A DNA stretch of 11,125 nt from NCBI GenBank assembly GCA_039591075.1, contig JBDHEI010000074.1, positions 1 to 11,125 on the forward strand, read 5' to 3'. A program made the position numbers and the translations under genes. Under the pieces are notes generated by a model. The model did no database searches. It saw only the letters and a list, made by a program, of their open reading frames with translations, and was not told where the DNA came from. The DNA is from JAOTVV01 sp039591075. GTDB taxonomy: Bacteria > Gemmatimonadota > Gemmatimonadetes > Gemmatimonadales > GWC2-71-9. Of this stretch, positions 1 to 7,601 are shown one piece after another (positions within the stretch are counted from its first letter, which is position 1; each line of letters opens with the position of its first letter).

Positions 1-572
1 CCGGGCACGCCGGCTCCGGACAGCGCCTGCATCGTCACCACGTGCGCTTGATCGACGCCGAAGGCGTCCACCAGCGGCTTCAAAGCCAGGACCAGCCCGA
101 TGGTCGAGCAATTCGGGTTGGTGAGGATCCTGCCCGCGCCGAAGTCCTGCCGTTCGGCCAGATCGAGGTGCTCGGGGTTGATCTCGGGGACGAGCAGCGG
201 TACTAGCGGGTGCATCCGATGGTTCTTGGCGTTCGAGACGACAAGGAACCCGGCGGCGGCGAACTCGGCCTCGACGTCGCCCGCGACGGCGTCGTCGAGA
301 GACGAGAACGCCAGCCGGCAGCCGTTCACGGCTTGCGGCTCGCAGGGTGCGATCGGTAGATCGGCCAGCTCCGCCGGGATCGACGTCGGCTGGACCCAGC
401 GGACGGCCTGCCGGTAGGGACGGCCGACCGAGCGCTCGGAAGCGGCGAGAACGGCCACCCGAAACCAGGGGTGGCTCGCGAGAAGCGCGGCGAAACGCTG
501 GCCGACGCTGCCGGTGGCTCCCAGCACCGCCACAGGGATCCTATCGTCGGGGCTTCTCGGCTGTGGCGTCAT
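1..572 (-). CDS. asd: Aspartate-semialdehyde dehydrogenase (3' end cut by window edge)
   Basis: The enzyme reduces aspartyl-4-phosphate to aspartate-4-semialdehyde with NADPH in the cytoplasm, the second step of the aspartate pathway to Lys, Met and Thr. Only the first 190 residues are visible; full proteins are about 340-370. An N-terminal Rossmann motif VAVLGATGSVGQRF lies at residues 14-27. Further motifs are VSNAKNHR at 112-119 and VPEINPEHL at 128-136. The catalytic cysteine is C155 in NPNCST, followed by the MQALSGAG stretch. The GATGSVGQRF / SNAKN / INPEHLD pattern follows the yeast Hom2 and archaeal branch rather than the E. coli Asd branch, judged from remembered family sequences. 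The ATG at 572 overlaps the thrA stop as ATGA, with AAGGAAAG a few bases upstream inside thrA. Translational coupling to thrA is therefore likely. The identity is firm; the subfamily is somewhat less so. Confidence 0.95.
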   Translation of the reverse strand, partial: MTPQPRSPDDRIPVAVLGATGSVGQRFAALLASHPWFRVAVLAASERSVGRPYRQAVRWVQPTSIPAELADLPIAPCEPQAVNGCRLAFSSLDDAVAGDVEAEFAAAGFLVVSNAKNHRMHPLVPLLVPEINPEHLDLAERQDFGAGRILTNPNCSTIGLVLALKPLVDAFGVDQAHVVTMQALSGAGVP

Positions 573-3031
573 GGCCACTTTCCTTTTTCCGCGAGCGCGC
601 GCAGGATGTCAGCAAAGACTCCCGCGGCCGTGACCCGTGGACCAGCGCCCGGTCCGCGCACGACCAGCGGCATTTCGGCATAGCGGCGGGTGTGGAAGGC
701 GATGAGATTCTCGCCCGGCGCGAGATCGAAGCAGGGGTGCTCCGGGGCGATCTCGACAAGGGCGACGCGGGCCCTCGAGCCGTTCCACGACGCCAGGTAG
801 GCCAGGCGCGAGCCGGCTCCGGCCGCGGCTTTCTGCCGCCTCCCGAACTCCGGATCGAGCTCCGGCAGCCGGCGGGTGAATTCCTCGGGCGCCATGGCGG
901 CCCAGGGCTCGGCCGGGATCCAGGGCTCCACCGCGAGGTCGCTGCGCTCGAGCTCGGCGCCGGCCATGCGCGCGAGAATCAGAAGCTTCCGCGCCACGTC
1001 CTCCCCTGCGAGGTCTTCGCGCGGATCGGGCTCCGTGTACCCGAGCTCGCGCGCGCGCCCGACCGTAGCACTGAAGGGCTCACCGCGCGCGAGCTCTCCG
1101 GTCAGAAAGCTGGCGGTGCCGGAAAGGACACCCTCGACACGGATGAGATCGTCGCCAGTGGCCAGGAGATCGGCCAGTGTCCGAACCACCGGCAGCCCGG
1201 CGCCGACGGTGGCTTCGTGGTAGAGGCCCGCGCCGTCGACCCCCGTCAACCTCCGAAATTGATCCATCTCGCCGGCCAGCACCTTCTTATTGGCGGTGAC
1301 GACAGTCACCCCGCCCGCGAGGAGCCGCCCGTACGCTTCGGCCATGTCATCGGAGGCGGTGCAGTCGACAAAGATGCGCACCGGCGAATGGCTGGCCACG
1401 GCCGCCTCGATCAACTCGCTCGAACGGCCCGCGCCGCGCTCGGCCCGCAGTCGGTCACGGGCAGCTTGCGGTTCGATCCCGCTCGTGTCGATGAGCGCTG
1501 CCGTGCTGTTGGCGATTCCGTCGAGCCGGAGACGCCGGGGCGTTGCCTTCCCGATCCCCGGTCGTTCCTCCGCCAGCTGCTCGAGCAGAGCGCCGCCGAC
1601 GCCCCCGACTCCCGCCAGGAAGAGGCTCGCGGTCGGCACGGGTCGCTCAAAGAACGCCTGGTGGATCGCCTGGACCGCGTGAGCCTCGTCGTCGCTCCTT
1701 ACCACCAGCGAGATGTTGAGTTCCGAGGAACCCTGGGCGATAGCACGCACGTTGATGCCGCGTTCACCCAGGATCGAGAACAGCCGGCCGGCGATGCCCG
1801 GACGCTGGCACATGGCCGCTCCGACCACCGCCACCACCGCGACATCGTCCTCGACGTTGAGCTCATCGATGTCCCCCGCGCGCCGGTCGACCTCGAACTC
1901 GGCTCCAACGGTCTGCCGGGCCGCTTCAAGATCCTCCGGCGCGACGGCGAAGCAGATGGAGTGCTCGCTCGAGCCCTGGGTGATCAGGATGACGCTGACG
2001 CCGCGCCGGGCGAGGGCACCGAAAAGCCTCATCGCGACGCCCGGAACACCCACCATGCCGTCGCCCTCGAGCCGCGCCATCGCCACCCGATGGATGGAGG
2101 TGATGCCCCGGACCGGACAATCCTCCGTCACCCCTTCGTCCGGCTCGTCGCTCACCAGGGTGCCGGCACTGTTCGGGTGGAAGGTGCTCTTGATCCATAA
2201 CGGGATGCCGCAGGCGCGCACCGGGTGGACGCTCGGTGGATGAACCACCTTGGCGCCGAAGTGGGAGAGCTCCATCAGCTCGTCGTAGCGCAGTCGGCGG
2301 ATGGGTCGGGCGTCTGATACCAGGCGAGGGTCAGCGCTCATCACGCCGTCGACGTCGGTCCATAGCTCTACCGCCGAGGCGCCGACCGCCGCCGCCATGA
2401 TCGAAGCGGTGAAGTCCGATCCGCCGCGCCCGAGCGTCGTGGTCTCACCGTCGGCGGTGGCGCCGATGAAACCCGTGACGACCGCTACGGCGGTGGTTCC
2501 CTCGAACCATCCCTGAATGCGCGCCCGCGTGGCAGCGGCGTCGGGCCGCGCGTGGCCGTGTGCGGCGTCGGTCAGGATCAGCTGACGCGCGTCGACGTCG
2601 GTTGCGTCGACGCCAACGCGGCGAAGGGCGGCCGCAACGATGGGCGCGGAAAGAAGCTCGCCGCAGGCGAGGATCCGATCGAGACTTCTGGGGCTTACCT
2701 CTCCGACGAGTCCTACGCCGTGGAGGAGCTCGCGCAACTGCCCGAAAAGGACTTGAGCTCGAGCCTCGAGCTCCCCGTGTTCTCGCGCATCCGCAACGGC
2801 CCGCGCAGTTTCGAGATGGCGCTGCTCGAGCTGAGCGACCCGGCTCGCGACATCCTCGCCCCGCCACCGGCCCGCCTCCGCCGCTTCGCCGAGCGCATCG
2901 GTCACCCCGCCCAGGGCCGAGACCACTACCGCCACCTCGCCCTCGGCGCTCGCCCGCCGCACGATCTCGGCCACCCGAGCAATGCGATCGGCCGTAGCCA
3001 CGGACGAACCGCCGAACTTGAGGATTCTCAT
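569..3031 (-). CDS. thrA: Bifunctional aspartokinase / homoserine dehydrogenase
   Basis: The protein phosphorylates aspartate (step 1) and reduces aspartate semialdehyde to homoserine (step 3) in the cytoplasm. It is 820 residues from the ATG at 3031, the same length as E. coli ThrA. The kinase domain has KFGGSS at 5-10, a TTLGRGGSDFTA stretch at 198-209 and TDVDGVMSADPR at 225-236. Two ACT-type regulatory segments lie at about 315-390 and 397-460; each carries QGSSE (352-356 and 433-437). The dehydrogenase has the dinucleotide loop GVGGVGG at 474-480, NKK at 581-583, YHEATVGAGLPVVRTL at 604-619, and DLAGEDVARK at 673-682, where D678 and K682 match the catalytic Asp/Lys of yeast homoserine dehydrogenase. 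The frame stays open 35 codons further upstream, but the family N-terminus MxILKFGG fixes the start at 3031; a GGAAGAG lies about 11 bases before it. The ACT pair suggests feedback control, probably by threonine (inference). It is coupled to asd by an ATGA overlap. Confidence 0.97.
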   Translation of the reverse strand: MRILKFGGSSVATADRIARVAEIVRRASAEGEVAVVVSALGGVTDALGEAAEAGRWRGEDVASRVAQLEQRHLETARAVADAREHGELEARAQVLFGQLRELLHGVGLVGEVSPRSLDRILACGELLSAPIVAAALRRVGVDATDVDARQLILTDAAHGHARPDAAATRARIQGWFEGTTAVAVVTGFIGATADGETTTLGRGGSDFTASIMAAAVGASAVELWTDVDGVMSADPRLVSDARPIRRLRYDELMELSHFGAKVVHPPSVHPVRACGIPLWIKSTFHPNSAGTLVSDEPDEGVTEDCPVRGITSIHRVAMARLEGDGMVGVPGVAMRLFGALARRGVSVILITQGSSEHSICFAVAPEDLEAARQTVGAEFEVDRRAGDIDELNVEDDVAVVAVVGAAMCQRPGIAGRLFSILGERGINVRAIAQGSSELNISLVVRSDDEAHAVQAIHQAFFERPVPTASLFLAGVGGVGGALLEQLAEERPGIGKATPRRLRLDGIANSTAALIDTSGIEPQAARDRLRAERGAGRSSELIEAAVASHSPVRIFVDCTASDDMAEAYGRLLAGGVTVVTANKKVLAGEMDQFRRLTGVDGAGLYHEATVGAGLPVVRTLADLLATGDDLIRVEGVLSGTASFLTGELARGEPFSATVGRARELGYTEPDPREDLAGEDVARKLLILARMAGAELERSDLAVEPWIPAEPWAAMAPEEFTRRLPELDPEFGRRQKAAAGAGSRLAYLASWNGSRARVALVEIAPEHPCFDLAPGENLIAFHTRRYAEMPLVVRGPGAGPRVTAAGVFADILRALAEKGKWP

Positions 3032-3116
3032 GGGAGATGATTCTCTTCCATTCCAGCGAGGGTGAAGCTGACCTGTTTCCCGTAACTCAGTCCAGTCGGA
3101 ATGAGAGACCGGGCCG

Positions 3117-3419
3117 ATGAAGTGGCTCCTATACACTGAAGCTTATGAGCAGGGCCTTCTTCGAGGACTTGAGGAGCCTCGCCACTGGAACATCGCTGCT
3201 GAGCTAGTCGCCAGGGTCGCTCCAACTGATCTCCTTCTGGACATTGGCTGTGGGTCCGCCCCCGAACCTCGCAATATCGCGCCTTCCATAGCCAGAGTCT
3301 ACGGCCTAGAACCAAGTCAGAGAACGCGATCGCGCGTCCGACATTACCTTTCGCGTTGGAAGCTTTCGAATGCCACAATAGTGGACGGCCGACTTGGAGT
3401 GAAACGGAACGAGGAGTAG
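3117..3419 (+). pseudogene. Truncated class I SAM-dependent methyltransferase
   Basis: The 100-residue reading frame has the start of a Rossmann-fold methyltransferase. An N-terminal helix region (YEQGLLRGLEEPRHW, 10-24) precedes motif I, LLLDIGCGSAP at 39-49. An acidic ribose-binding position follows in VYGLEPS (E65), and then IVDGR at 88-92, where the post-motif II segment normally begins. The frame then stops after GVKRNEE, with none of motifs II-III, whereas family members usually run to about 200-250 residues. I found no continuation in the other two forward frames up to 3583. Base composition (52-62 % GC per line counted) is lower than in the flanking genes, and there is no convincing ribosome binding site. 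It is most likely a decayed fragment of a transferred gene. A short expressed protein cannot be excluded. Confidence 0.5.
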
Positions 3420-3583
3420 ATAACGCCGCCCGTTCGTTGCGGTCGAGCAGCGCTGAGACGGAATCGGGGCCTAGCCAGTATTTCCATACTCGGTACGACG
3501 ATCACAATTCACCGCAATCGCCACGCAAACGGGGGTAGCGCTCGCGTTTCGCTCACGCGCCGGCATCGTATTGGGCTCGCTCC
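3420..3583. other. Non-coding, lower-GC spacer after the methyltransferase remnant
   Basis: No frame here gives a recognisable protein. There is no tRNA cloverleaf, no inverted repeat strong enough to call a terminator and no transposase trace. Together with 3117-3419 it forms a stretch of about 550 bases without an intact gene, between thrA (reading left) and the end of the M19 gene (also reading left). The thrA promoter should lie within roughly 3032-3150, but I could not identify convincing -35 and -10 boxes. Confidence 0.5.
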
Positions 3584-4699
3584 CTACCGCCAGCCCGCCT
3601 CCAACACTCGCTGCGCGTTCCCTCCGAGGATCTTGAGTATGTCGTTCTCCGGCACGCCGCGGTCCAGGAGCATCTGGGTCACGACGCCCATCTCGGAGGA
3701 ATCCTCCACGTCGTCGGGCGGGTCGGTGAAGCCGTCGAAATCGGTGCCGAGCGCGATGTGGTCGAACGATCCCGTGACGGTGTGGATGTGCTCGATGGTC
3801 TCCCAGATGGGGTCGAGGCCGTTCTTGGGGTCACGCGGGTCCAGCCAGTAGTTGAAGAAGATCACGCCGATGAGGCCCCCACCAGCGGCGATCTCCCGGA
3901 GCTCGTCGTCCCGAAGGTTGTAGGGATCCGCGTGGATGTGCTGCACCCCGACGTGGCTCGCGACAATGGGCCGACTGCGGCCGATCTCGACGTACACCGC
4001 CTGTCGAGCCTTGAGCATGCAGTGCGTGACGTCGATCAGGACGCCGAGTTGCCCGGCCCGGCGCACGATCTCCTTGCCGTAGTCCGTCAGCGCCTCGGGA
4101 TGCCGCCAGCTGAAGTCGAAGCGACAGATCTGGTTCACGACGTACTTCTTGGGAAGGCTCACGACCTGTGCCGCAACGTTGTGATCGAAGAAGTGGGTTA
4201 GGGTGAGCATGGCCACGCCGCGGCTTGCTAGGCGATCGAGGTTGTCGACGTCCCCCTCGAGCACGTGGGCGCCTTCGATCGTGTGCACGACCGCGATCTT
4301 GTTCTCGGAGCGAATGCGCCGCACGTCCGCGGCAGTGCGCGCGAGCTCCACCCGATCCGGCTTGCGGCCGATTTCGCTCTCCATCGCGTCCATCATGTCG
4401 AGTACCCGGTCCATGCGGCTGCCGCTGATCATCTTCCGATAGACAGGCAGCGTGAGCCAGCCGGCCAGCCGCATCCAAAAACACTGCTTGAACAACTCCA
4501 GCTCGGGCAGATAGTGCGCGGTCCAGATCACGCGCACGCCACCGGCCTCCAGCATCTTGAAGTCGCTTCGACTCGAGAACGGATCGAACTCCGTTCCGGA
4601 CCAGTAGTGCCGCCACAGGTTGCGCCGGAACAGATAGGCCTTGAGCGACGGATGCACGTGGACATCCGTCAGCGGGGCCTCCGCGTGGAGGCGCTTCAC
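3584..4699 (-). CDS. Peptidase family M19 (membrane dipeptidase family) hydrolase
   Basis: This is a 371-residue zinc dipeptidase of the renal/membrane dipeptidase family, an amidohydrolase-type TIM barrel that cleaves dipeptides. No signal peptide is visible, so it is probably cytoplasmic. Family motifs appear in order: DVHVHPS at 12-18; TIEG at 140-143, with E142 as the expected bridging metal ligand; LTH at 167-169; DVTH at 223-226; ASH at 247-249; and GTDFDG at 318-323. H226, H249 and D320 correspond to metal or catalytic positions of human DPEP1. The usual N-terminal HxD metal pair reads H14-V-H16 here. The start is a GTG at 4699. No ATG, GTG or TTG occurs upstream in frame, and the ribosome binding site is weak. 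It follows the 341-residue gene by 86 bases on the same strand and may be co-transcribed with it. The family call is firm; the substrate is unknown. Confidence 0.88.
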   Translation of the reverse strand: MKRLHAEAPLTDVHVHPSLKAYLFRRNLWRHYWSGTEFDPFSSRSDFKMLEAGGVRVIWTAHYLPELELFKQCFWMRLAGWLTLPVYRKMISGSRMDRVLDMMDAMESEIGRKPDRVELARTAADVRRIRSENKIAVVHTIEGAHVLEGDVDNLDRLASRGVAMLTLTHFFDHNVAAQVVSLPKKYVVNQICRFDFSWRHPEALTDYGKEIVRRAGQLGVLIDVTHCMLKARQAVYVEIGRSRPIVASHVGVQHIHADPYNLRDDELREIAAGGGLIGVIFFNYWLDPRDPKNGLDPIWETIEHIHTVTGSFDHIALGTDFDGFTDPPDDVEDSSEMGVVTQMLLDRGVPENDILKILGGNAQRVLEAGWR

Positions 4700-4785
4700 C
4701 TGCTCGCTGTCGTTCGGCGTGGTGTCCCCCTTTCCAGTCGCTCCCTCAGGCCCTGAGTCTAGCAGTCAGCGCGTTTCCCCGGGGG

Positions 4786-5811
4786 TCAGCCCCCGATCCC
4801 GAAGTATGGGTTGCGGACGTACTCTTGGCTGACCGGTCCCCACCCCTGCGCGTAGCGGGCAATGAACCACGCGGGATCGGTGGCGATCTCGCCGATGGGG
4901 CTCGGGTCGTTGTGATCGTTCCAGCTCCACGGGGGATTCGCCGCACTGGCGATGGGCTTCCCCCGGGTGAGCTTATCCAGGCACGTGAAACCCCAACGGC
5001 CATTCTCCCCCTGGCGGAACACGTTCTCGTCGTAGCGGTGCTCCCACAGGCCCCGTGACGCGAACAGGTCCCTCAACTCGTACTTGAACACCCGCGTCTC
5101 GTCGTCGTCGTTGAGCATGCCGGGGTCGCCCCCCACGCCTTTGAGTCGATAGTACCACACCCGGTCGCCGCCGCCCCACGAGGTGTGATCGCCGCGGATC
5201 CCGTGCCCGCGGGACTCCACGTACAGTTTGATGCGACCGGTGTCCTTGTCGAGCCAGATGTTGCCATCAACCGTCTCGTTGAACTTGACCACGCGTAGCG
5301 ACGGCGGGCCGGACGCCGGCACGGACGCTCCCTTCTTGATGGGAATCCGCGGCTCGGTGTAGAGATACAAGTTGAGGTGACTCACGGTCACGAGCCCGTC
5401 GATCACCAGCTTTGCCTGCCGGCGTCGCCCGCCCGCCATCCAGCCTTCCACCTTCCGGACCACGACGAGCGCGCCCTCCATGTCGTGTGCGTGCTCGTCC
5501 ACGCGGTCACGGATCGCGTCGTAAAGGTTGGTCGGCTTGTCGCGCTTCCACCAGTCGAACGGATGGTACACGGCATAGACGATGAACCAGTGCGTCGTCG
5601 TCTCGCACACGCTGTAGTACACCGTCGGGTCGTCGAACTCGTGGTCTTTGTCGAGCGCGAACAGCCTGCTAGGATTCCGGGCGATCGTGCTGAGCGGACC
5701 TCCGAAGTCGACGCGCGTGAACTGGTCAGCCGCCCGCCACTCGTCGGACACCTTGTGCGCGAAAACGGGCGCGAACTTGGCCGCTATGCGGGCGGACTCG
5801 TTCCTCGGCAT
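4786..5811 (-). CDS. Uncharacterised 341-residue protein with HxHDxE motif
   Basis: I do not recognise a named family. The protein is soluble-looking, with no signal peptide or membrane segment, and rich in Trp, Tyr and Asp. Striking segments are HWFIVYAVYHPFDW (74-87), EHAHDMEG (106-113) followed by the strand ALVVVRK, YVESRGHG (197-204), and a C-terminal PPWSWNDHND (293-302) near GEIATDP. The order of an aromatic strand, then H-x-H-D-x-E, then a later S/RGHG recalls two families. One is the GHRHDWE region of NPP1/necrosis-inducing-like proteins; the other is the HxGDWE region of Vps62-related proteins. This suggests a metal-binding beta-sandwich, but it is a resemblance only. The start is well supported by GGGAGGAG two bases before the ATG at 5811. 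It lies upstream of, and on the same strand as, the M19 gene, and is divergent from the M20 peptidase gene. Confidence 0.85.
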   Translation of the reverse strand: MPRNESARIAAKFAPVFAHKVSDEWRAADQFTRVDFGGPLSTIARNPSRLFALDKDHEFDDPTVYYSVCETTTHWFIVYAVYHPFDWWKRDKPTNLYDAIRDRVDEHAHDMEGALVVVRKVEGWMAGGRRRQAKLVIDGLVTVSHLNLYLYTEPRIPIKKGASVPASGPPSLRVVKFNETVDGNIWLDKDTGRIKLYVESRGHGIRGDHTSWGGGDRVWYYRLKGVGGDPGMLNDDDETRVFKYELRDLFASRGLWEHRYDENVFRQGENGRWGFTCLDKLTRGKPIASAANPPWSWNDHNDPSPIGEIATDPAWFIARYAQGWGPVSQEYVRNPYFGIGG

Positions 5812-5813
5812 GG

Positions 5814-5821
5814 CTCCTCCC
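5814..5821 (-). promoter_or_regulatory. Ribosome binding site of the 341-residue gene
   Basis: On the minus strand the bases read GGGAGGAG, then CC, then the ATG at 5811. This strong Shine-Dalgarno match supports both the start and active translation of this otherwise unrecognised gene. Confidence 0.6.
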
Positions 5822-5872
5822 GGTTGGCGTCAGGCCGTGAGGCGGTTCGACTCGTAAGATGTTGGTCCGGGC

Positions 5873-5896
5873 GGTAGGATGGTAGGACGGTGAGTG
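5873..5896 (+). repeat. Tandem array of 8-base unit GGTANGAC (upstream copy)
   Basis: Three consecutive 8-mers are seen: GGTAGGAT, GGTAGGAC and the diverged GGTGAGTG. They lie in the divergent intergenic region between the 341-residue gene and the M20 peptidase gene. The array begins inside an 11-mer, GGGCGGTAGGA (5869-5879), that recurs exactly at 7529-7539 at the other end of the peptidase gene. Confidence 0.7.
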
Positions 5897-5989
5897 TCGG
5901 GTCGTGAGGTGGGACCGATGACGATGTGCAATCCTTTGAGTAGCTTGAGTGCGATGTCGAGAGAGGGTCGGGCGATCTTCACTCGCAGC

Positions 5990-5997
5990 AGGAAGGG
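5990..5997 (+). promoter_or_regulatory. Ribosome binding site deciding the M20 peptidase start
   Basis: AGGAAGGG stands four bases before the GTG at 6002. Starting there gives a compact signal peptide. In-frame alternatives are GTG 5894, ATG 5918 (with GAGGTGGG upstream) and ATG 5954. They would add 16-36 residues encoded by codons with many A/T third positions, unlike the rest of the gene. Confidence 0.5.
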
Positions 5998-6001
5998 TCT
6001 C

Positions 6002-7537
6002 GTGTCGGCAGGAATTCAATTCGCTCGGCTCGCCGCGCTGGCGTGTGGCCTCGCCCTCGCGCATCCCACCGCCGCGGGCGCTCAATCGGTGGTGCCGTCG
6101 GCAGCCGCAGAGCAAGTGGCGGCGCACGCCACGGACACCTACCTCGATCAAGCCGTCACGACACTCGCGGAGCTGGTGGCGTTCCGGACCGTGGCGCGAC
6201 CCGGGATTCCGAACGCGTTCAACCTCGAGTTCCGGGCCATGACCAGCTACCTCGAGGCCAAGGCGCGCGAGCTGGGCCTCGACTTCGCGGATCACGGAGC
6301 CGTGGTGGTGATCGGATTGGGCGATGCCGACCGCCGACTGGGTCTCATCACCCACGCCGACGTGCAGCCGGCCGATGCGGCCAAGTGGGCCGCAAACCCG
6401 TTCACGCTCGATACGATTAGCGAGCCCGGCCGACTCGTGGCTCGAGGCACCGAGGACGATAAGGGACCGATCGTCGCCGCGCTCTACGCCATGAGAGCGG
6501 TCCGTGACCTCGAAATCCCGCTCGCTCGGCGCGTGGAGTTGATCGTCTCCTACTCAGAGGAATCCGACTGGGCGCCGTTCCAACGGTTCCTGGCCATGAA
6601 CCCGCCGCCCGATCTCAACGTGGCGCTCGATTCCGAATACCCGGTCGTCACGGCCGAGAAGGGATGGAACGCGGTCACGATCCGGTTCCCGGCACGCGAT
6701 GCGGATGCTGACGAGGGCACGGAGCCGCGGCTGGTGTCCTTTCAGGGTGGCGCCTTTGCTTCGCAGGTACCGGAAGACGCTCGAGCGGTGATCGTCTCCC
6801 ATACGTTGGCACTGGAGCGGGTACTGCGCGAACGGGCCACCGCGGACGACCGGGTGACCTACACGTTCAGCGGCGAGGGAGACTCCCTCATCGTCACGGC
6901 CCGCGGCGTTGCGGCACACTCGTCCAAGCCGTGGGACGGCGTCAATGCCGTGACCCACCTGGCCGCCGTGCTCGGCTCCGAATGGCCATCGACGCCGGCG
7001 GCGCGATTGGTGCGGCTCACGAACGATCTCATCGGAACCGAAGATTACGCGGAACGGTTCGGCGAGGTCGCCTACACCCACGACTTCATGGGGCCACTCA
7101 CTCTTGCGCTCACCCTGGTGGGTAAGGGTAACGATGGAGTGCTCACCGCCACGGTCAACATCCGAAGTCCGGTCGGCAGGAGCGGGGACGATCTCGACAG
7201 CCTGATCCACGAAGCCATCGAGGGCTGGGAGGGGACCACGGGTCTCGACGTGGAGTTCACGACCGTTATCACCCCGCCGTACTTCCCCGAAGACGCGCCG
7301 CACGTCCCCGTCCTGCTCGACGTGTTTCGGTTCTACAGCGGCCAACAGGACGCGCAACCGATCGCGATCGGCGGCGGGACGCATGCGCGGCTGGTGCCCA
7401 ACGGCGTCAACTTCGGTCCAGCGATGCCCGGCCAGCCGTACACGGGCCACAGCGAGCACGAGTACCTCTCGCGTGCGGATTTTCGGCTCGCGCTCGCGAT
7501 GTACGCGGCGGCGTTGGTGGAGTTGGCTGGGCGGTAG
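6002..7537 (+). CDS. Secreted M20 family zinc dipeptidase, PepV-like
   Basis: A dinuclear-zinc exopeptidase that likely cleaves dipeptides or other short peptides outside the cytoplasm. From the GTG at 6002 it has 511 residues. An N-terminal signal peptide (hydrophobic ARLAALACGLALA, then AAGAQS) has a likely signal peptidase I site after AGA. In this numbering the metal-site motifs are ITHADVQ (about 116-122), RGTEDDKGP with the bridging Asp (about 148-156), YSEESDW with the catalytic Glu pair (about 183-189), DSEYP (about 209-213), and GHSEHEY near the C-terminus (about 480-486) with the last His ligand. The lid-domain segment ARGVAAHSSKPWDGVNA is also typical of PepV/carnosinase-like M20A enzymes. 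Start choice is discussed at the ribosome binding site entry; a start up to 108 bases earlier is possible. The gene is monocistronic, divergent from the left neighbour and convergent with the right one. Its TAG stop lies inside a GGTAGGAC repeat unit. Confidence 0.9.
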   Translation: MSAGIQFARLAALACGLALAHPTAAGAQSVVPSAAAEQVAAHATDTYLDQAVTTLAELVAFRTVARPGIPNAFNLEFRAMTSYLEAKARELGLDFADHGAVVVIGLGDADRRLGLITHADVQPADAAKWAANPFTLDTISEPGRLVARGTEDDKGPIVAALYAMRAVRDLEIPLARRVELIVSYSEESDWAPFQRFLAMNPPPDLNVALDSEYPVVTAEKGWNAVTIRFPARDADADEGTEPRLVSFQGGAFASQVPEDARAVIVSHTLALERVLRERATADDRVTYTFSGEGDSLIVTARGVAAHSSKPWDGVNAVTHLAAVLGSEWPSTPAARLVRLTNDLIGTEDYAERFGEVAYTHDFMGPLTLALTLVGKGNDGVLTATVNIRSPVGRSGDDLDSLIHEAIEGWEGTTGLDVEFTTVITPPYFPEDAPHVPVLLDVFRFYSGQQDAQPIAIGGGTHARLVPNGVNFGPAMPGQPYTGHSEHEYLSRADFRLALAMYAAALVELAGR

Positions 7538-7556
7538 GACGGTAAGACGGTACGAC
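7533..7556 (+). repeat. Tandem array of 8-base unit GGTANGAC (downstream copy)
   Basis: Three perfect-length units are seen: GGTAGGAC, GGTAAGAC and GGTACGAC, followed by GGGGCCCC. The units differ only at the fifth base. The first unit supplies the TAG stop codon (7535-7537) of the M20 peptidase. The array fills much of the 64-base gap between the two convergent genes, where no clear hairpin-plus-T-run terminator is visible. Confidence 0.75.
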
Positions 7557-7601
7557 GGGGCCCCGCCATCGGCGCCCGCTCGGCGCTCTCGGCGAACGAT
7601 G

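Noticed and set aside
347..2200. 617-codon open frame on the plus strand
   Set aside because: It lies entirely antisense to asd and thrA, is full of Arg/Pro/Gly low-complexity sequence and matches no family. It is a product of the high third-position GC of thrA.
3032..3136. 35-codon upstream extension of thrA
   Set aside because: The extension has no family similarity, and the conserved KFGGSS start of aspartokinases begins right at the ATG at 3031, giving the standard 820 residues.
4745..4757. Palindrome CTCAGG-C-CCTGAG upstream of the M19 gene
   Set aside because: Possible operator, but it is a single short copy with no known regulator nearby; chance occurrence is likely.
4780..4795. Hairpin C-GGGGG-TCAG-CCCCC-G over the stop of the 341-residue gene
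   Set aside because: The stem is perfect but no T run follows on the minus strand, and the stop codon sits in the loop. It is insufficient for a terminator call in such GC-rich DNA.
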